Numbered from the stretch's first letter, positions 1 to 7,704 are shown. The stretch is 12,493 nt of DNA from JBFLVT01 sp036804525 (GCA_036804525.1 DAIRSE010000038.1:1-12493), one strand, 5' to 3'. Notes: generated by a model from the sequence alone, not told the origin. Program-made: numbers and translations.

Positions 1-572
1 AATGTGGCGAATTGCCCGGCCAGCGCGCAAAAGAGCGTTGCTCCTGCCAGTTCCCGATCAGGCTCGGGAAAAACTACGGCGCCGTCCAAACGATCGAGAT
101 CGCGGCCACGCCGGTTTCAGTCCCTGCAGGCATGGGCCGTACCCAACAGCCGATCCATATGCGGACCGCACAGCAGGCCGTCGGCCGGGAGAGCCCGCTC
201 CGGCAAAAAGAAGAGGCCTCGGTTTATGTCGTCTCCGATCCGGAGGCCGTAAAAAAGTACCGCAGCCTTTCAGGCCGCCGGCCGACGCCGTATGCGCGGT
301 CCCGTACCTGGAACGTTAAACAGGAGATGAAAACCAAGGAACAGGACGCGCTCCTCGACGAGATGGCGGCCCGCATGCAAACCCTGGAGGAGAGGCTGCA
401 ACGACTGGAGAGCCTTCTCAAGCCGGTAGACCCGCTCCCGGGCCGGCCTGCCGATCACGAACCGGAAAAGGAACAAAAAACCCAGGGGCTGCCGATTTCC
501 GAGGAACCGGCAGATCATAGGGCTGCTCACCCAGCTCCCAGGCCCATCCTTCTGGTTAGGGAATGGAAGTGA
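1..572 (+). CDS. 3' part of an unrecognised protein with a C-terminal coiled coil
   Basis: The frame read from base 3 is open to the left edge and ends at a TGA at 570-572, so this is the C-terminal ~189 residues of a gene that begins outside the window. Codon usage is rich in G/C at third positions throughout, as expected for a real gene. The visible part starts with a short Cys-containing segment (ERCSCQFPIRLG), passes through a probable beta-rich stretch (VQTIEIAATPVSVPAG), then a basic linker. It ends with a heptad-like helix from about base 327 (LLDEMAARMQTLEERLQRLE), which looks like a coiled coil and could be an oligomerisation tail, followed by a charged, proline-rich end. The ATG at 327 has AGGAG directly against it and is not a likely start. 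I do not recognise the family. Its relation to the genes beyond the terminator is unknown. Confidence 0.6.
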   Translation, partial: CGELPGQRAKERCSCQFPIRLGKNYGAVQTIEIAATPVSVPAGMGRTQQPIHMRTAQQAVGRESPLRQKEEASVYVVSDPEAVKKYRSLSGRRPTPYARSRTWNVKQEMKTKEQDALLDEMAARMQTLEERLQRLESLLKPVDPLPGRPADHEPEKEQKTQGLPISEEPADHRAAHPAPRPILLVREWK

Positions 573-597
573 CATACTACTGTAGAAAAGTCGAAAT

Positions 598-630
598 AAA
601 ACCCCAGGTCGGTTGAAAACCTGGGGTTTT
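598..630. terminator. Bidirectional intrinsic terminator
   Basis: A perfect 12-bp stem (AAAACCCCAGGT at 598-609 paired with ACCTGGGGTTTT at 619-630) encloses a 9-base loop. On the + strand the hairpin runs into TTTTT. On the - strand it is followed by TTTTATTT. It lies between two converging genes, the partial + strand gene ending at 572 and the - strand gene ending at 686, so it can stop transcription from both sides. Confidence 0.9.
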
Positions 631-685
631 TCCATAATTGACGGATCCGGCTTGCTCTTGCATATCGCTGGGCGGCACTGCCGCT

Positions 686-1209
686 TTACGGGCACGGGCT
701 GGGCGGGCAGGGACCGATGAGCTGGTTGCCTCCGAAGACCGTGCAGACGGTGATGTTTTCGGGGTAAGGCCGGATGGCGGAAACCAGCAGGTTCTCAAAC
801 TTCCACAGCTTGTCGATAACCTTGAGACCGACTTCCACCCGCGGGCAGGTGGGGTCGGGAATGACCTCGCAGCTTTCGATGATGATCGTCTTGCAGGAAC
901 CGTCGATCAGCGTCAGCTCTTCCTGGATCGACGGGGTGCTGCCCGAGTTTCTCAACTGGCCATCCGGGAAGGTGAAGAACTGCGTGCATTCAAAGGTGAC
1001 GGTGGTATTGATGAGAAAGATCATCGGCGGCGTGGTCGTCGTGGACTCCAGCACGACCTGCAGGCCGACCTCGTTTTCCACTCCGGAGCAGTCGGGCAGG
1101 AGGTTTTCCTCGGCGCAGGTCACGGTAACGTCCAGGCACGTGAAGGCGGCAGCGTTGGTGACGATCCGCCGCCCGCGGCAGTTGGCGGCAAGGGCGTCAA
1201 CACCCGGCA
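686..1209 (-). CDS. Cysteine-rich protein of unknown function, 5' end lost in gap
   Basis: On the - strand the frame is open from the gap edge at 1209 to a TAA at 686-688, giving 173 visible residues. A GTG at 1123 could be read as a start, but the 28 codons before it look equally coding (NCRGRRIVTNAAAFTCLDVT), so the true start is probably inside the 100-N gap or beyond it. Eleven cysteines are present, several in pairs flanking beta-strand-like hydrophobic runs (TCLDVTVTCAE, SCKTIIIESCE), and the tail is short and Pro/Cys-rich (IGPCPPSPCP). This pattern suggests a compact, beta-rich, disulfide- or metal-stabilised protein. It is in the same orientation as the two DUF6385-type genes, and a spore coat or surface role is only inferred from that context. 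I do not recognise the family. Confidence 0.7.
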
Positions 1210-1309
1210 NNNNNNNNNNNNNNNNNNNNNNNNNNNNNNNNNNNNNNNNNNNNNNNNNNNNNNNNNNNNNNNNNNNNNNNNNNNNNNNNNNNNNNNNNNN
1301 NNNNNNNNN
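1210..1309. other. Assembly gap (100 N)
   Basis: Exactly 100 N, the usual scaffold placeholder, so the true distance is unknown. It removes the 5' end of the Cys-rich gene and separates it from the sequence to the right. Confidence 0.99.
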
Positions 1310-1517
1310 ATGATCAGGGTCAGAAGCAGGGTTGATTGGCTAATCCTCTCTGACATCCCAGCTTCTGGTACAGCGTATTCGTAACCATCGCAACTTGTTA
1401 CCTGGTTTCGATCTGTGTTTACAAAAAATTTGGGCTGCTTCCCGTATTAAAACCCACGCCCGTAGTTTCAGCTCCGGACCTAACTTATCCTCACACGTAC
1501 CGGATTCTTTCCGGAGC
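1310..1517. other. Unassigned stretch between gap and DUF6385 gene
   Basis: These 208 bases hold no gene I can support. On the - strand a frame is open from about 1446 to the gap edge at 1310 (about 45 codons, including VPEAGMSERISQS), but its only start-like codon is an ATG at 1356 with no convincing ribosome binding site. It could be the 5' end of the Cys-rich gene, a remnant, or chance. A weak imperfect hairpin (GCTCCGG near 1470 with CCGGAGC near 1511) lies just downstream of the DUF6385 gene on the - strand. It lacks a clear T-run. Confidence 0.4.
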
Positions 1518-1991
1518 CTAGCTCTGTCCTTGAAACCAGACAGTTATAACCGTACTGCTTCCAAGAATGTAGTTCTGATACTTTACACGGACGAACCGCA
1601 GAAAATACTGGGGAACGAGAAGACGGCTTTCGCCGCCACCAATGACGTACGAGAGTTCTTCAAAAGAATCCCATACGATATTATCGGGGCTTAATTGCGG
1701 CTGTACTACGACTGGGTTGGAGCCATGGTTTAAGACGAGCAGCGAAAAGGTCTTGATTTGGGCAATGTCCACCGGATTGCTGTAATTCTCAATGTCCGAA
1801 GTCACCAGGTCCCGTTCCACGTTGCTTGTAAAGCAGGGAACCGTGCACGGCACAATCGGATAGTAGGTGCCCCGGCAACTTACCTGAAGGGGCTGTACGA
1901 TGATATTCGATTGTGCCCGGGCATCCCCTGAAAAAGACCGGACATGGATACCCTCGACGCTGACCCGCCTGGCCCCCAGACGCCTCTTCAT
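1518..1991 (-). CDS. DUF6385-type protein (157 aa), second of the pair
   Basis: The start is an ATG at 1991, preceded on the - strand by GGGAGG eight bases upstream, and the gene ends at a TAG (1518-1520). The C-terminal ~75 residues align by eye with those of the neighbouring 178-aa protein. Both have an F-x-V-x-N strand, then an LSPDNIVW / ISPDATNW motif, a glycine-containing turn, FLRFVRVKYQ / FLKYARVYYA, and a closing WFQGQS / FFQAQT. This is the pattern I associate with the DUF6385 domain of spore-forming Bacillota, a small beta-rich domain without known enzymatic activity. The N-terminal half is different, with a basic start and three cysteines (SCRGTYYPIVPCTVPCF). No signal peptide or membrane segment is seen. 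It is likely cotranscribed with the gene at 2084-2620. A structural or surface role is inference. Confidence 0.8.
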   Translation of the reverse strand: MKRRLGARRVSVEGIHVRSFSGDARAQSNIIVQPLQVSCRGTYYPIVPCTVPCFTSNVERDLVTSDIENYSNPVDIAQIKTFSLLVLNHGSNPVVVQPQLSPDNIVWDSFEELSYVIGGGESRLLVPQYFLRFVRVKYQNYILGSSTVITVWFQGQS

Positions 1992-2047
1992 AGTACTAAC
2001 CTCCCACCAGCGGATACTTGAACAGACCCGGACTTGGGCAAACGGAT

Positions 2048-2077
2048 GCGGGAGACCGTGGATCCCCGGTCTCCCGC
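2048..2077. terminator. Strong hairpin between the two DUF6385-type genes
   Basis: A perfect 11-bp GC-rich stem (GCGGGAGACCG at 2048-2058 with CGGTCTCCCGC at 2067-2077) has an 8-base loop. It lies 6 bases after the stop codon of the upstream - strand gene. The following - strand sequence (ATCCGTTTGCCC) has only a poor T-run, so it may be a partial terminator or an mRNA-stabilising 3' hairpin rather than a full stop. It could lower expression of the second gene relative to the first. Confidence 0.55.
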
Positions 2078-2083
2078 TTCGCC

Positions 2084-2620
2084 TTAGGTTTGAGCCTGGA
2101 AGAAGATGTTCAGGGTTACCGCACTGTTGGAGTTGACAGCCGCATAGTAAACCCGGGCGTACTTGAGGAAGATGGACGCTACCACCGCATCAACCGCCCC
2201 CTGATTCAGGGTGACGGGACCGGCGTGATCGATCCAGTTGGTCGCATCGGGGCTTATCTGCAGTTTAACCGTCGCCTGGGCATTGGCGGCCAACGAGTTA
2301 TTTACTACGCCGAAAGTGTAAGTCTTCCATTCCATAATATTGTAGGCCGTATCCGGAGCGCCGGCGGTACTTGAGAAATTGGCCACCGTGGACTGGACTT
2401 CTGTAGTCGCCAANNNNNNNNNNNNNNNNNNNNNNNNNNNNNNNNNNNNNNNNNNNNNNNNNNNNNNNNNNNNNNNNNNNNNNNNNNNNNNNNNNNNNNN
2501 NNNNNNNNNNNNNACTACTGCCCGCCCCGAGGAATCGGTGTTGAGAGCCACGTTCTGGCTCCCGAAGATTTTTACGCGTGCCTGGTCGGCATTGTCCTGA
2601 AAGATTTTGAAGTTGGGCAC
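2084..2620 (-). CDS. DUF6385-type protein, interrupted by an assembly gap
   Basis: The start chosen is a GTG at 2620, because AAAAGGGGG sits seven bases upstream on the - strand. An in-frame ATG at 2653 has no such site. The protein ends at a TAA (2084-2086), with 178 codons if the 100-N gap were true to size. The N-terminus (QARVKIFGSQNV, then NTDSSGRAV) resembles the short repeat unit often found ahead of DUF6385 domains. The C-terminal domain (FGVVNN, ISPDATNW, FLKYARVYYA, IFFQAQT) matches the 157-aa neighbour. The gap falls where such repeats would lie, so the protein may be longer than drawn. It is the first gene of the - strand unit and diverges from the glycosyltransferase operon. It is most likely a non-enzymatic, beta-rich structural protein. 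A spore-surface location is inference. Confidence 0.8.
   Translation of the reverse strand: MPNFKIFQDNADQARVKIFGSQNVALNTDSSGRAVXXXXXXXXXXXXXXXXXXXXXXXXXXXXXXXXXXLATTEVQSTVANFSSTAGAPDTAYNIMEWKTYTFGVVNNSLAANAQATVKLQISPDATNWIDHAGPVTLNQGAVDAVVASIFLKYARVYYAAVNSNSAVTLNIFFQAQT
2414..2513. other. Assembly gap (100 N) inside DUF6385-type gene
   Basis: Exactly 100 N placed between the N-terminal repeat-like segment and the C-terminal domain of the gene. The frame happens to continue at this nominal size, which has a one-in-three chance of being accidental. Confidence 0.99.
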
Positions 2621-2670
2621 CGTGTTTCCCCCTTTTGTTGGTTTTATGACCAATAATTACCTGGTCACCT

Positions 2671-2682
2671 TATCATATGTTA
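2671..2682. promoter_or_regulatory. Possible divergent SigK-like -10 elements
   Basis: The 133-base divergent region between the DUF6385 gene and the first glycosyltransferase contains TATCATATGTTA. It reads as CATATGTTA on + (2674-2682) and CATATGATA on - (2671-2679). Both fit the mother-cell sigma-K -10 pattern CATANNNTA. I do not find a matching AC -35 element at 15-17 bases on either strand, and no good sigma-A promoter either, so this is only a hint. Confidence 0.22.
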
Positions 2683-2753
2683 TCGCAAGGTGGAACGACA
2701 CTGATTCTTTTACATATATTGTCATAAGAATCTTCCGGGGGGATGCCTAGCCC

Positions 2754-4490
2754 ATGCAAAACAGGATCAGCCTGTGTATGATTGTCAAAAACGAAGAGCA
2801 AAACATCCGACGGTGCCTCGGGAGTGTCGGTGACGCCGTGGATGAAATTGTCGTCGTGGACACCGGATCAACCGACAGCACCGTGGACATAGCCAGGGAA
2901 TACGGCGCCCTTGTATATCACTTTACGTGGAACGGGAATTTCAGTGACGCCCGCAATGCTTCACTGGAACACGCCACCGGAGACTGGATTCTCTTTCTGG
3001 ACGCCGACGAGGAACTTGCCGGGGAAAGCCGGGATGTTCTGCGCAGGATCACCGCCAGCAATGATATCGAAGGGTATTTTGTACGGATCATCAACTACCT
3101 TGGTAAAGAAGGATGGATCGAATCCTGCCCGGACCTGGTATTTCGCCTGTTCCGGAACCGGTCCGATTACAGGTTCCGGGGAGCCATTCACGAGCAGATT
3201 GTAGACGTTATTCTTGAGAGAAACGGCAACGCCCGGTATCAGGTCGCCGAAGATCTGGTCATTATCCATTACGGGTATCTCCATCAGCAAATCGAAACCA
3301 AAGACAAAAAGAACCGGAACCTGAGCATCCTGCAGCAAGAGCTGGCCGCCGCCCCGGATAACCGCCTGCTGCGCTACCATTATGGGGTGGAGCTCTACCG
3401 AGCGGAGCGCTACGCGGAGGCTGCAGCGGAGCTGGTCAAGGCGGCCAACGGTATAGACCCCCAGACTATTTACTTGCCAAAGCTGCTCCGTTACATCGTT
3501 CTGTGCTACCAGGCTGCCGGAATGCCGCATAAATCACTCGAAGTCGTGGACCTTGGCCTGCGCCTGTTTCCCGATTACGCCGACCTATACTATTACGGTG
3601 GCCTGTGCGCCATGGAAATGAAGAAATACGCCCAGGCCTATGACTTTTTCCAAAAGGCCCTGGCAACCCCCGAACAACGGTCCTACTACGCCCCGTTCAG
3701 CGGACTCCGGGGTTTCCGCTGCTACTATCAGCTTGGGCGGGTGGCCGAAATCTTTGCCAATGCCGAAGAAGCCATGCGCTTTTACGTGTTGAGTCTGCGG
3801 GATAACCCCTCCTTTGTTCCGGCCCTGGAACGCATCACCGCCCTGCTGGAACCGCAGAAAGACCCGGTCTACGCGGAGAACTGCCTTAACCAGCTCTGCG
3901 AGTTTTGCACGCCGGAAGCCAACCTCCTGATGGGGAAAATCCTCTTCGGGCTGTCAGCCTACAAACTGGCCCTAAAATACCTGGAGCGCGGCATCGATGC
4001 GGGGGCCGCATCGCCTGAAACGGAGCTCTGGAAGGCAATCTGCCTCATTCAGGAAAAACGCCACCTTGAGGCGTTGCGTATACTAAACAATTTCGACCCC
4101 CAGCACCATCTGTATCCACTGGCAACGTTGAACAGGCTGCTTTGTTTCTGGTTGCGCGGAAATCGCCGGAAGTCAAGACAAATAGCGGATGAACTGTTTG
4201 CCATGGGGCTTTCCGCTGAAACGGGAGCAGTTGTCGAACTCTTAAGAGACTCCTCCGGTCGCCGCCGGACCAGGCCGGTATCGCTCGGCACCGAAGGGAT
4301 GAACCTNNNNNNNNNNNNNNNNNNNNNNNNNNNNNNNNNNNNNNNNNNNNNNNNNNNNNNNNNNNNNNNNNNNNNNNNNNNNNNNNNNNNNNNNNNNNNN
4401 NNNNNNGAAGCAAGGACCCGGTACCCCGAGGTTCCCGTCTTCCGGACGCTTCTTGAGGAGGCACAACTAAAGACATGGATAACACCATAG
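2754..4490 (+). CDS. GT2-type glycosyltransferase with TPR-like C-terminus (GT-1), gap near 3' end
   Basis: An inverting GT-A glycosyltransferase that would move a sugar from a nucleotide sugar to an unknown acceptor in the cytoplasm. Residues 4-50 hold the nucleotide-binding start (ISLCMIVKNEE, then VVVDTGSTDST). WNGNFSDARN is at 59-68, and the metal-binding DxD motif LDADEE is at 82-87. Then come RGAIHEQ (142-148) and IHYGY (171-175), both typical of the SunS-like/Beta4Glucosyltransferase group of GT2. From about residue 190 the protein is all-helical with TPR-like pairs (YHYGVELYRAERYAEAAAEL, YYYGGLCAMEMKKYAQAYDF). No signal peptide or membrane span is seen. The ATG at 2754 follows an in-frame stop at 2748-2750 and fits the family N-terminus, and GGGGGG lies 11 bases upstream. 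A 100-N gap near the C-terminus leaves the length (nominally 578 aa) uncertain. It is the first gene of a four-gene operon and overlaps the next by 16 bases. Confidence 0.9.
   Translation: MQNRISLCMIVKNEEQNIRRCLGSVGDAVDEIVVVDTGSTDSTVDIAREYGALVYHFTWNGNFSDARNASLEHATGDWILFLDADEELAGESRDVLRRITASNDIEGYFVRIINYLGKEGWIESCPDLVFRLFRNRSDYRFRGAIHEQIVDVILERNGNARYQVAEDLVIIHYGYLHQQIETKDKKNRNLSILQQELAAAPDNRLLRYHYGVELYRAERYAEAAAELVKAANGIDPQTIYLPKLLRYIVLCYQAAGMPHKSLEVVDLGLRLFPDYADLYYYGGLCAMEMKKYAQAYDFFQKALATPEQRSYYAPFSGLRGFRCYYQLGRVAEIFANAEEAMRFYVLSLRDNPSFVPALERITALLEPQKDPVYAENCLNQLCEFCTPEANLLMGKILFGLSAYKLALKYLERGIDAGAASPETELWKAICLIQEKRHLEALRILNNFDPQHHLYPLATLNRLLCFWLRGNRRKSRQIADELFAMGLSAETGAVVELLRDSSGRRRTRPVSLGTEGMNXXXXXXXXXXXXXXXXXXXXXXXXXXXXXXXXXXEARTRYPEVPVFRTLLEEAQLKTWITP
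4307..4406. other. Assembly gap (100 N) inside GT-1
   Basis: Exactly 100 N within the 3' part of the first glycosyltransferase gene. The frame continues into a plausible C-terminus (VFRTLLEEAQLK) at the nominal size, but the true length is unknown. Confidence 0.99.
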
Positions 4491-6244
4491 CCCTGGTAAT
4501 GATTGTGCGTGATGAAGAGGCCCATCTCGAACGGTGTTTGAACAGTGTCAAGGATGAGGTTGACGAAATCGTCATTGTTGACACCGGCTCCAGGGACCGA
4601 ACGTTAGAACTCGCCCGGCACTATACCCAGAAACTCTATACGTATCAGTGGACGGGAAATTTTAGTACCGCCCGGAACTATGCGATTGAAAGGGCCTCCA
4701 GCGGATGGATCCTGTCCCTTGATGCCGACGAGGAATTGGACGTTGCCGCCGGGGAGTTGCGCGCTCTCGTTCAGAACAATAACGGGTGCGAAGCCTTCTT
4801 CCTTCCGCTGTTCAGCCAAGCCGACGAGACAGGCTCCTGTTTCAGCCGGTCACTGGTACTAAGACTCTTCCGCAACCTACCCGATTACCGCTTCAGTGGC
4901 CGTATCCACGAACAAATAATGATTGATCGCCCAGGGGTAGTAGGGATTACGGACGCCCCGGTTATCTGGCACCGGCCGGTAGCAGCAAAAGAGCGCAACC
5001 AAAAGCGCGCCCGCAACCTCAACCTGCTGCTCCAGGCCGTGGAAGCCGACCCGGCCAATTCCTTCCTGCAGTACTACCTCGGGCTGGAGTGGCTCGGCTT
5101 GCAGAAACCCGCGCGGGCCCTTGAATGCTTCCAGCGAACTTGCCGTGAGCTGGACGACAGCAACGTACTGTTCAGGGCACCTGCAGTCTTGTACCGGGTT
5201 CACTGCCTTAAGGTCCTGGGGCAGCTCGACGAGGCTCTCTGCATTTGCCTCGAGGAGTCTTCCCGTTACCCCTCGTACAGCGATCTTTTCTTTGAAGGCG
5301 GTGTCCTGCTTGAACTGAAAGGCGAGTACGCGGTGGCTATCAGGTGGTTTAAGGAAGCCCTGAATTGTGGCACACCCCCTCCCCTGTTTACCCACACCGT
5401 AGGAACGGAGGGTTTCTTAGCGCTATACCATCTTGGCTACTGTTCCGAGCAGCTTGGACAATTAGAAGAGGCATGTGATTATTATAAGCAAGCCCTGGCT
5501 GCAAACCCGGACTATATCTACCCCCTTTACAGCCTTTTTCTTCTCGAACGTTACAGGAGCGCGCCGCCGGATGTGTTTCAACACTTCAGAAAGACCGGGT
5601 ATCTCCGGACGTTTCAGCAAGCGGCTGCACTCGCCGAGCTGTTCTTTGCGTCGGGCCGCCCGGACATAGCCCTGCTGTGCCTCAAAGAATGCCCATCGTC
5701 CTGGGACTGCCGCTACCTACCGCAAATTATTCGCTTCTCGACCTACGGCGGGGAACCCGAACACGCTCTCTCCCTGGTGAATGAATTCGAGGCCACTTGC
5801 AGGATATTTGACGTCTCCGTTGCCGTTCACCGAATTGTCGCCCTGCTGCTTGTGAACGACTCCCCGACCGCCCGGAAACAGGCACTAAGACTGTGGCGCA
5901 AACCAGAGCAGCGCAGCGAGGCCTGGGCGCTCTTGAACCTGGTCTCCCTCTGCAGCGGGCATACCTGGTGCGGGCGTCCGGAGAAACCCCGTGAACGGGC
6001 AGTGATCAAGCTTGTCCTGGACATCCTGGAGGACTGTTTGCGTTCCAGCGCCGCGCCTATCGCACCGGGCGATCGCCGGGAGAAGGTCGATTACGCCCGC
6101 CTGGCAAAGGCGGCAATGAAGCTCTTGGCGGATCTTTCCGCTGAGGGCTGCACTGCGTTGACAGACTACCTGAAAAGCAAAGCCGAGGCTTTGAGGCAGA
6201 CGCTTGACAAACAGCACAGGCTGGCCAGGAGGTTGTACAAGTGA
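4475..6244 (+). CDS. GT2-type glycosyltransferase with TPR-like C-terminus (GT-2)
   Basis: Paralogue of the genes on either side, 589 aa and uninterrupted. The GT-A domain spans about residues 1-170: IALVMIVRDEE (5-15), IVIVDTGSRDRT (32-43), WTGNFSTARN (59-68), the DxD motif LDADEE (82-87), SGRIHEQ (141-147) and WHRPV (165-169). The last position reads HYGY in GT-1 and HFGY in GT-3, so the acceptor-side pocket may differ here. Residues ~190-400 contain TPR-like helical pairs (LQYYLGLEWLGLQKPARALE, YHLGYCSEQLGQLEEACDYY). A more divergent helical tail follows, ending in a basic segment. The ATG at 4475 overlaps the end of GT-1 by 16 bases, with GAGGAGG about 13 bases upstream, a slightly long spacing that suggests translational coupling. 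The substrate cannot be read from the sequence. Confidence 0.9.
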   Translation: MDNTIALVMIVRDEEAHLERCLNSVKDEVDEIVIVDTGSRDRTLELARHYTQKLYTYQWTGNFSTARNYAIERASSGWILSLDADEELDVAAGELRALVQNNNGCEAFFLPLFSQADETGSCFSRSLVLRLFRNLPDYRFSGRIHEQIMIDRPGVVGITDAPVIWHRPVAAKERNQKRARNLNLLLQAVEADPANSFLQYYLGLEWLGLQKPARALECFQRTCRELDDSNVLFRAPAVLYRVHCLKVLGQLDEALCICLEESSRYPSYSDLFFEGGVLLELKGEYAVAIRWFKEALNCGTPPPLFTHTVGTEGFLALYHLGYCSEQLGQLEEACDYYKQALAANPDYIYPLYSLFLLERYRSAPPDVFQHFRKTGYLRTFQQAAALAELFFASGRPDIALLCLKECPSSWDCRYLPQIIRFSTYGGEPEHALSLVNEFEATCRIFDVSVAVHRIVALLLVNDSPTARKQALRLWRKPEQRSEAWALLNLVSLCSGHTWCGRPEKPRERAVIKLVLDILEDCLRSSAAPIAPGDRREKVDYARLAKAAMKLLADLSAEGCTALTDYLKSKAEALRQTLDKQHRLARRLYK

Positions 6245-7704
6245 GTTCGCCTTCACTGAGCCTCTGTATGATCGTAAAGAACGAAGAACACTCTATTGGC
6301 TCCTGCCTGACCAGTGTCCGCAGCCTGGTGAATGAAATGATCGTCGTCGACACGGGCTCAACCGACCGGACCAGGGAGCTGGCGCTAGCGTTTGGCGCCA
6401 AAGTCTACGACTTTAAGTGGGAAAACGACTTCTCAGCCGCCCGGAACTACGCCCTTGACAGGGCCTCAGGCGACTGGATCATGGTTCTGGACGCCGACGA
6501 AGTGCTGCAGCCGGTCGACCCGGAAATCCTAAAACCTCTTCTCGAAGCGCCCGGTGTGGAGGGGTATTATGTCTTTATCCAAAGCTATGTCGGCGACGGG
6601 GCCATGGTTGCCCCCGACCGGGTCGTGCGGCTGTTCAAAAACAAACCCTGGTACCGCTTTGCCGGAGCCATTCACGAACAGGTTGCCGGCAGCATCCGGG
6701 AGCACAACCGTGGCGGCGGGCTGGCTTTTTCCGACCTGGTCATTCACCACTTCGGGTACCTAGCACACCAAGTCGGTTTGAAGCAGAAACACCGCCGTAA
6801 TATCTCGGTCATCGAGAAGGCGCTGGCGGCAAAGCCCAACGATCCTTTTCTCCTGTTCAGCTTGGGTACAGAATACCTCCAGCAGGGCGAAATCAGCAAG
6901 GGAGCGGAGCAATTGGAGAAGGCCTTAACCTTGATGCGCGGGACAGAGGGGTATTTCCACAATGTCTTGACCTCTCTGGGATTAGCTTTTCTTCAGTCAG
7001 GTGAGATGGACCGCCTTAATGCGTTCTTGGACAAAGCCGGTCGGATGCTGCCTGATGACCCCGATCTGAATGCGATAAGAGGGATGGCGGCTCTCCGTGC
7101 CGGTGATGGAGCCCAAGCCGCCCTCGCGTTGAACCTGGCTTTGTCCGGAGGCAGCAAGGTCCTTCCAAGCCATAGCATTCACTCTCTCCTTGGAGACGCA
7201 TGCCGGATGGCGAAACGGTACGAAACTGCCCGGGATCACTACCTGCAAGCCCTCCGCCTGGCGCCGCACGTTATTTATCCCCTTACGCAAATCCTTGAGA
7301 TGATCGGACGGGAACAGGTTTCGCCGGAGTGGGTGAAACTCGCCCGCTTAATATCCCCGGGGCAAAAGGAAAGCTTGGTGAAAGGACTGCTTGATTGCGG
7401 GGAAAGGCACCTGGCCCTCGTAACGGCGCTGCTCGCGGTAGTAGAATCCGCAGCCGCAGGTGATCCCCGACAGTTGGCCAAGACATGCGAAACATCCCGC
7501 CGCATCGCGGAGCAGTTGTATGACAGCGGCCCAACGGCCGGGCCCTGCCATAAGTACCAGCTGGTGGGCACCGCCATAATGCAAGTACACGCCGAGGCTG
7601 CTCAAGCCGGGCTCTCCTGCCCTCTGTTCAACCCCATCAAGGGACTTCTCGAACAGGCCTCGGCAATGCTGGAATTGCAAGCTAGGAGGTTAATGATGTG
7701 TTGA
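6241..7704 (+). CDS. GT2-type glycosyltransferase with TPR-like C-terminus (GT-3)
   Basis: Third paralogue, 487 aa, shorter than its neighbours mainly in the C-terminal helical region. GT-A motifs are complete: LSLCMIVKNEE (6-16), IVVDTGSTDRT (34-44), WENDFSAARN (60-69), the DxD motif LDADE (83-87), AGAIHEQ (141-147) and HHFGYLAHQ (169-177). TPR-like units follow (FSLGTEYLQQGEISKGAEQL, DACRMAKRYETARDHYLQAL). The start is a GTG at 6241 sharing four bases with the stop of GT-2 (GTGA). AGGAGG lies eight bases upstream, so translation is coupled. The stretch GGAGCCATTCACGA occurs in both this gene (near 6664) and GT-1 (near 3179), consistent with duplication. No membrane segment is present, so it would act in the cytoplasm, perhaps on a protein acceptor as SunS-type enzymes do. 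That is inference. Confidence 0.9.
   Translation: MSSPSLSLCMIVKNEEHSIGSCLTSVRSLVNEMIVVDTGSTDRTRELALAFGAKVYDFKWENDFSAARNYALDRASGDWIMVLDADEVLQPVDPEILKPLLEAPGVEGYYVFIQSYVGDGAMVAPDRVVRLFKNKPWYRFAGAIHEQVAGSIREHNRGGGLAFSDLVIHHFGYLAHQVGLKQKHRRNISVIEKALAAKPNDPFLLFSLGTEYLQQGEISKGAEQLEKALTLMRGTEGYFHNVLTSLGLAFLQSGEMDRLNAFLDKAGRMLPDDPDLNAIRGMAALRAGDGAQAALALNLALSGGSKVLPSHSIHSLLGDACRMAKRYETARDHYLQALRLAPHVIYPLTQILEMIGREQVSPEWVKLARLISPGQKESLVKGLLDCGERHLALVTALLAVVESAAAGDPRQLAKTCETSRRIAEQLYDSGPTAGPCHKYQLVGTAIMQVHAEAAQAGLSCPLFNPIKGLLEQASAMLELQARRLMMC

Noticed and set aside
638..1384. Long + strand open frame running through the first gap
   Set aside because: It is the complement of the Cys-rich - strand gene, depends on N bases to stay open, has no ribosome binding site and an unnatural composition.
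1395..1694. 99-codon + strand frame over the DUF6385 3' end
   Set aside because: It overlaps the DUF6385-type gene on the opposite strand, which has a good ribosome binding site and a paralogue. No independent support.
2743..2781. Tiny upstream frame starting at ATG 2743, ahead of GT-1
   Set aside because: Only about a dozen codons. The G-run abuts its start too closely, and nothing supports translation or a leader-peptide role.
2961..3530. 189-codon - strand frame opposite GT-1
   Set aside because: It lies fully inside the glycosyltransferase domain with its complete motif set, and it has no start signal. It is a shadow of the real gene.
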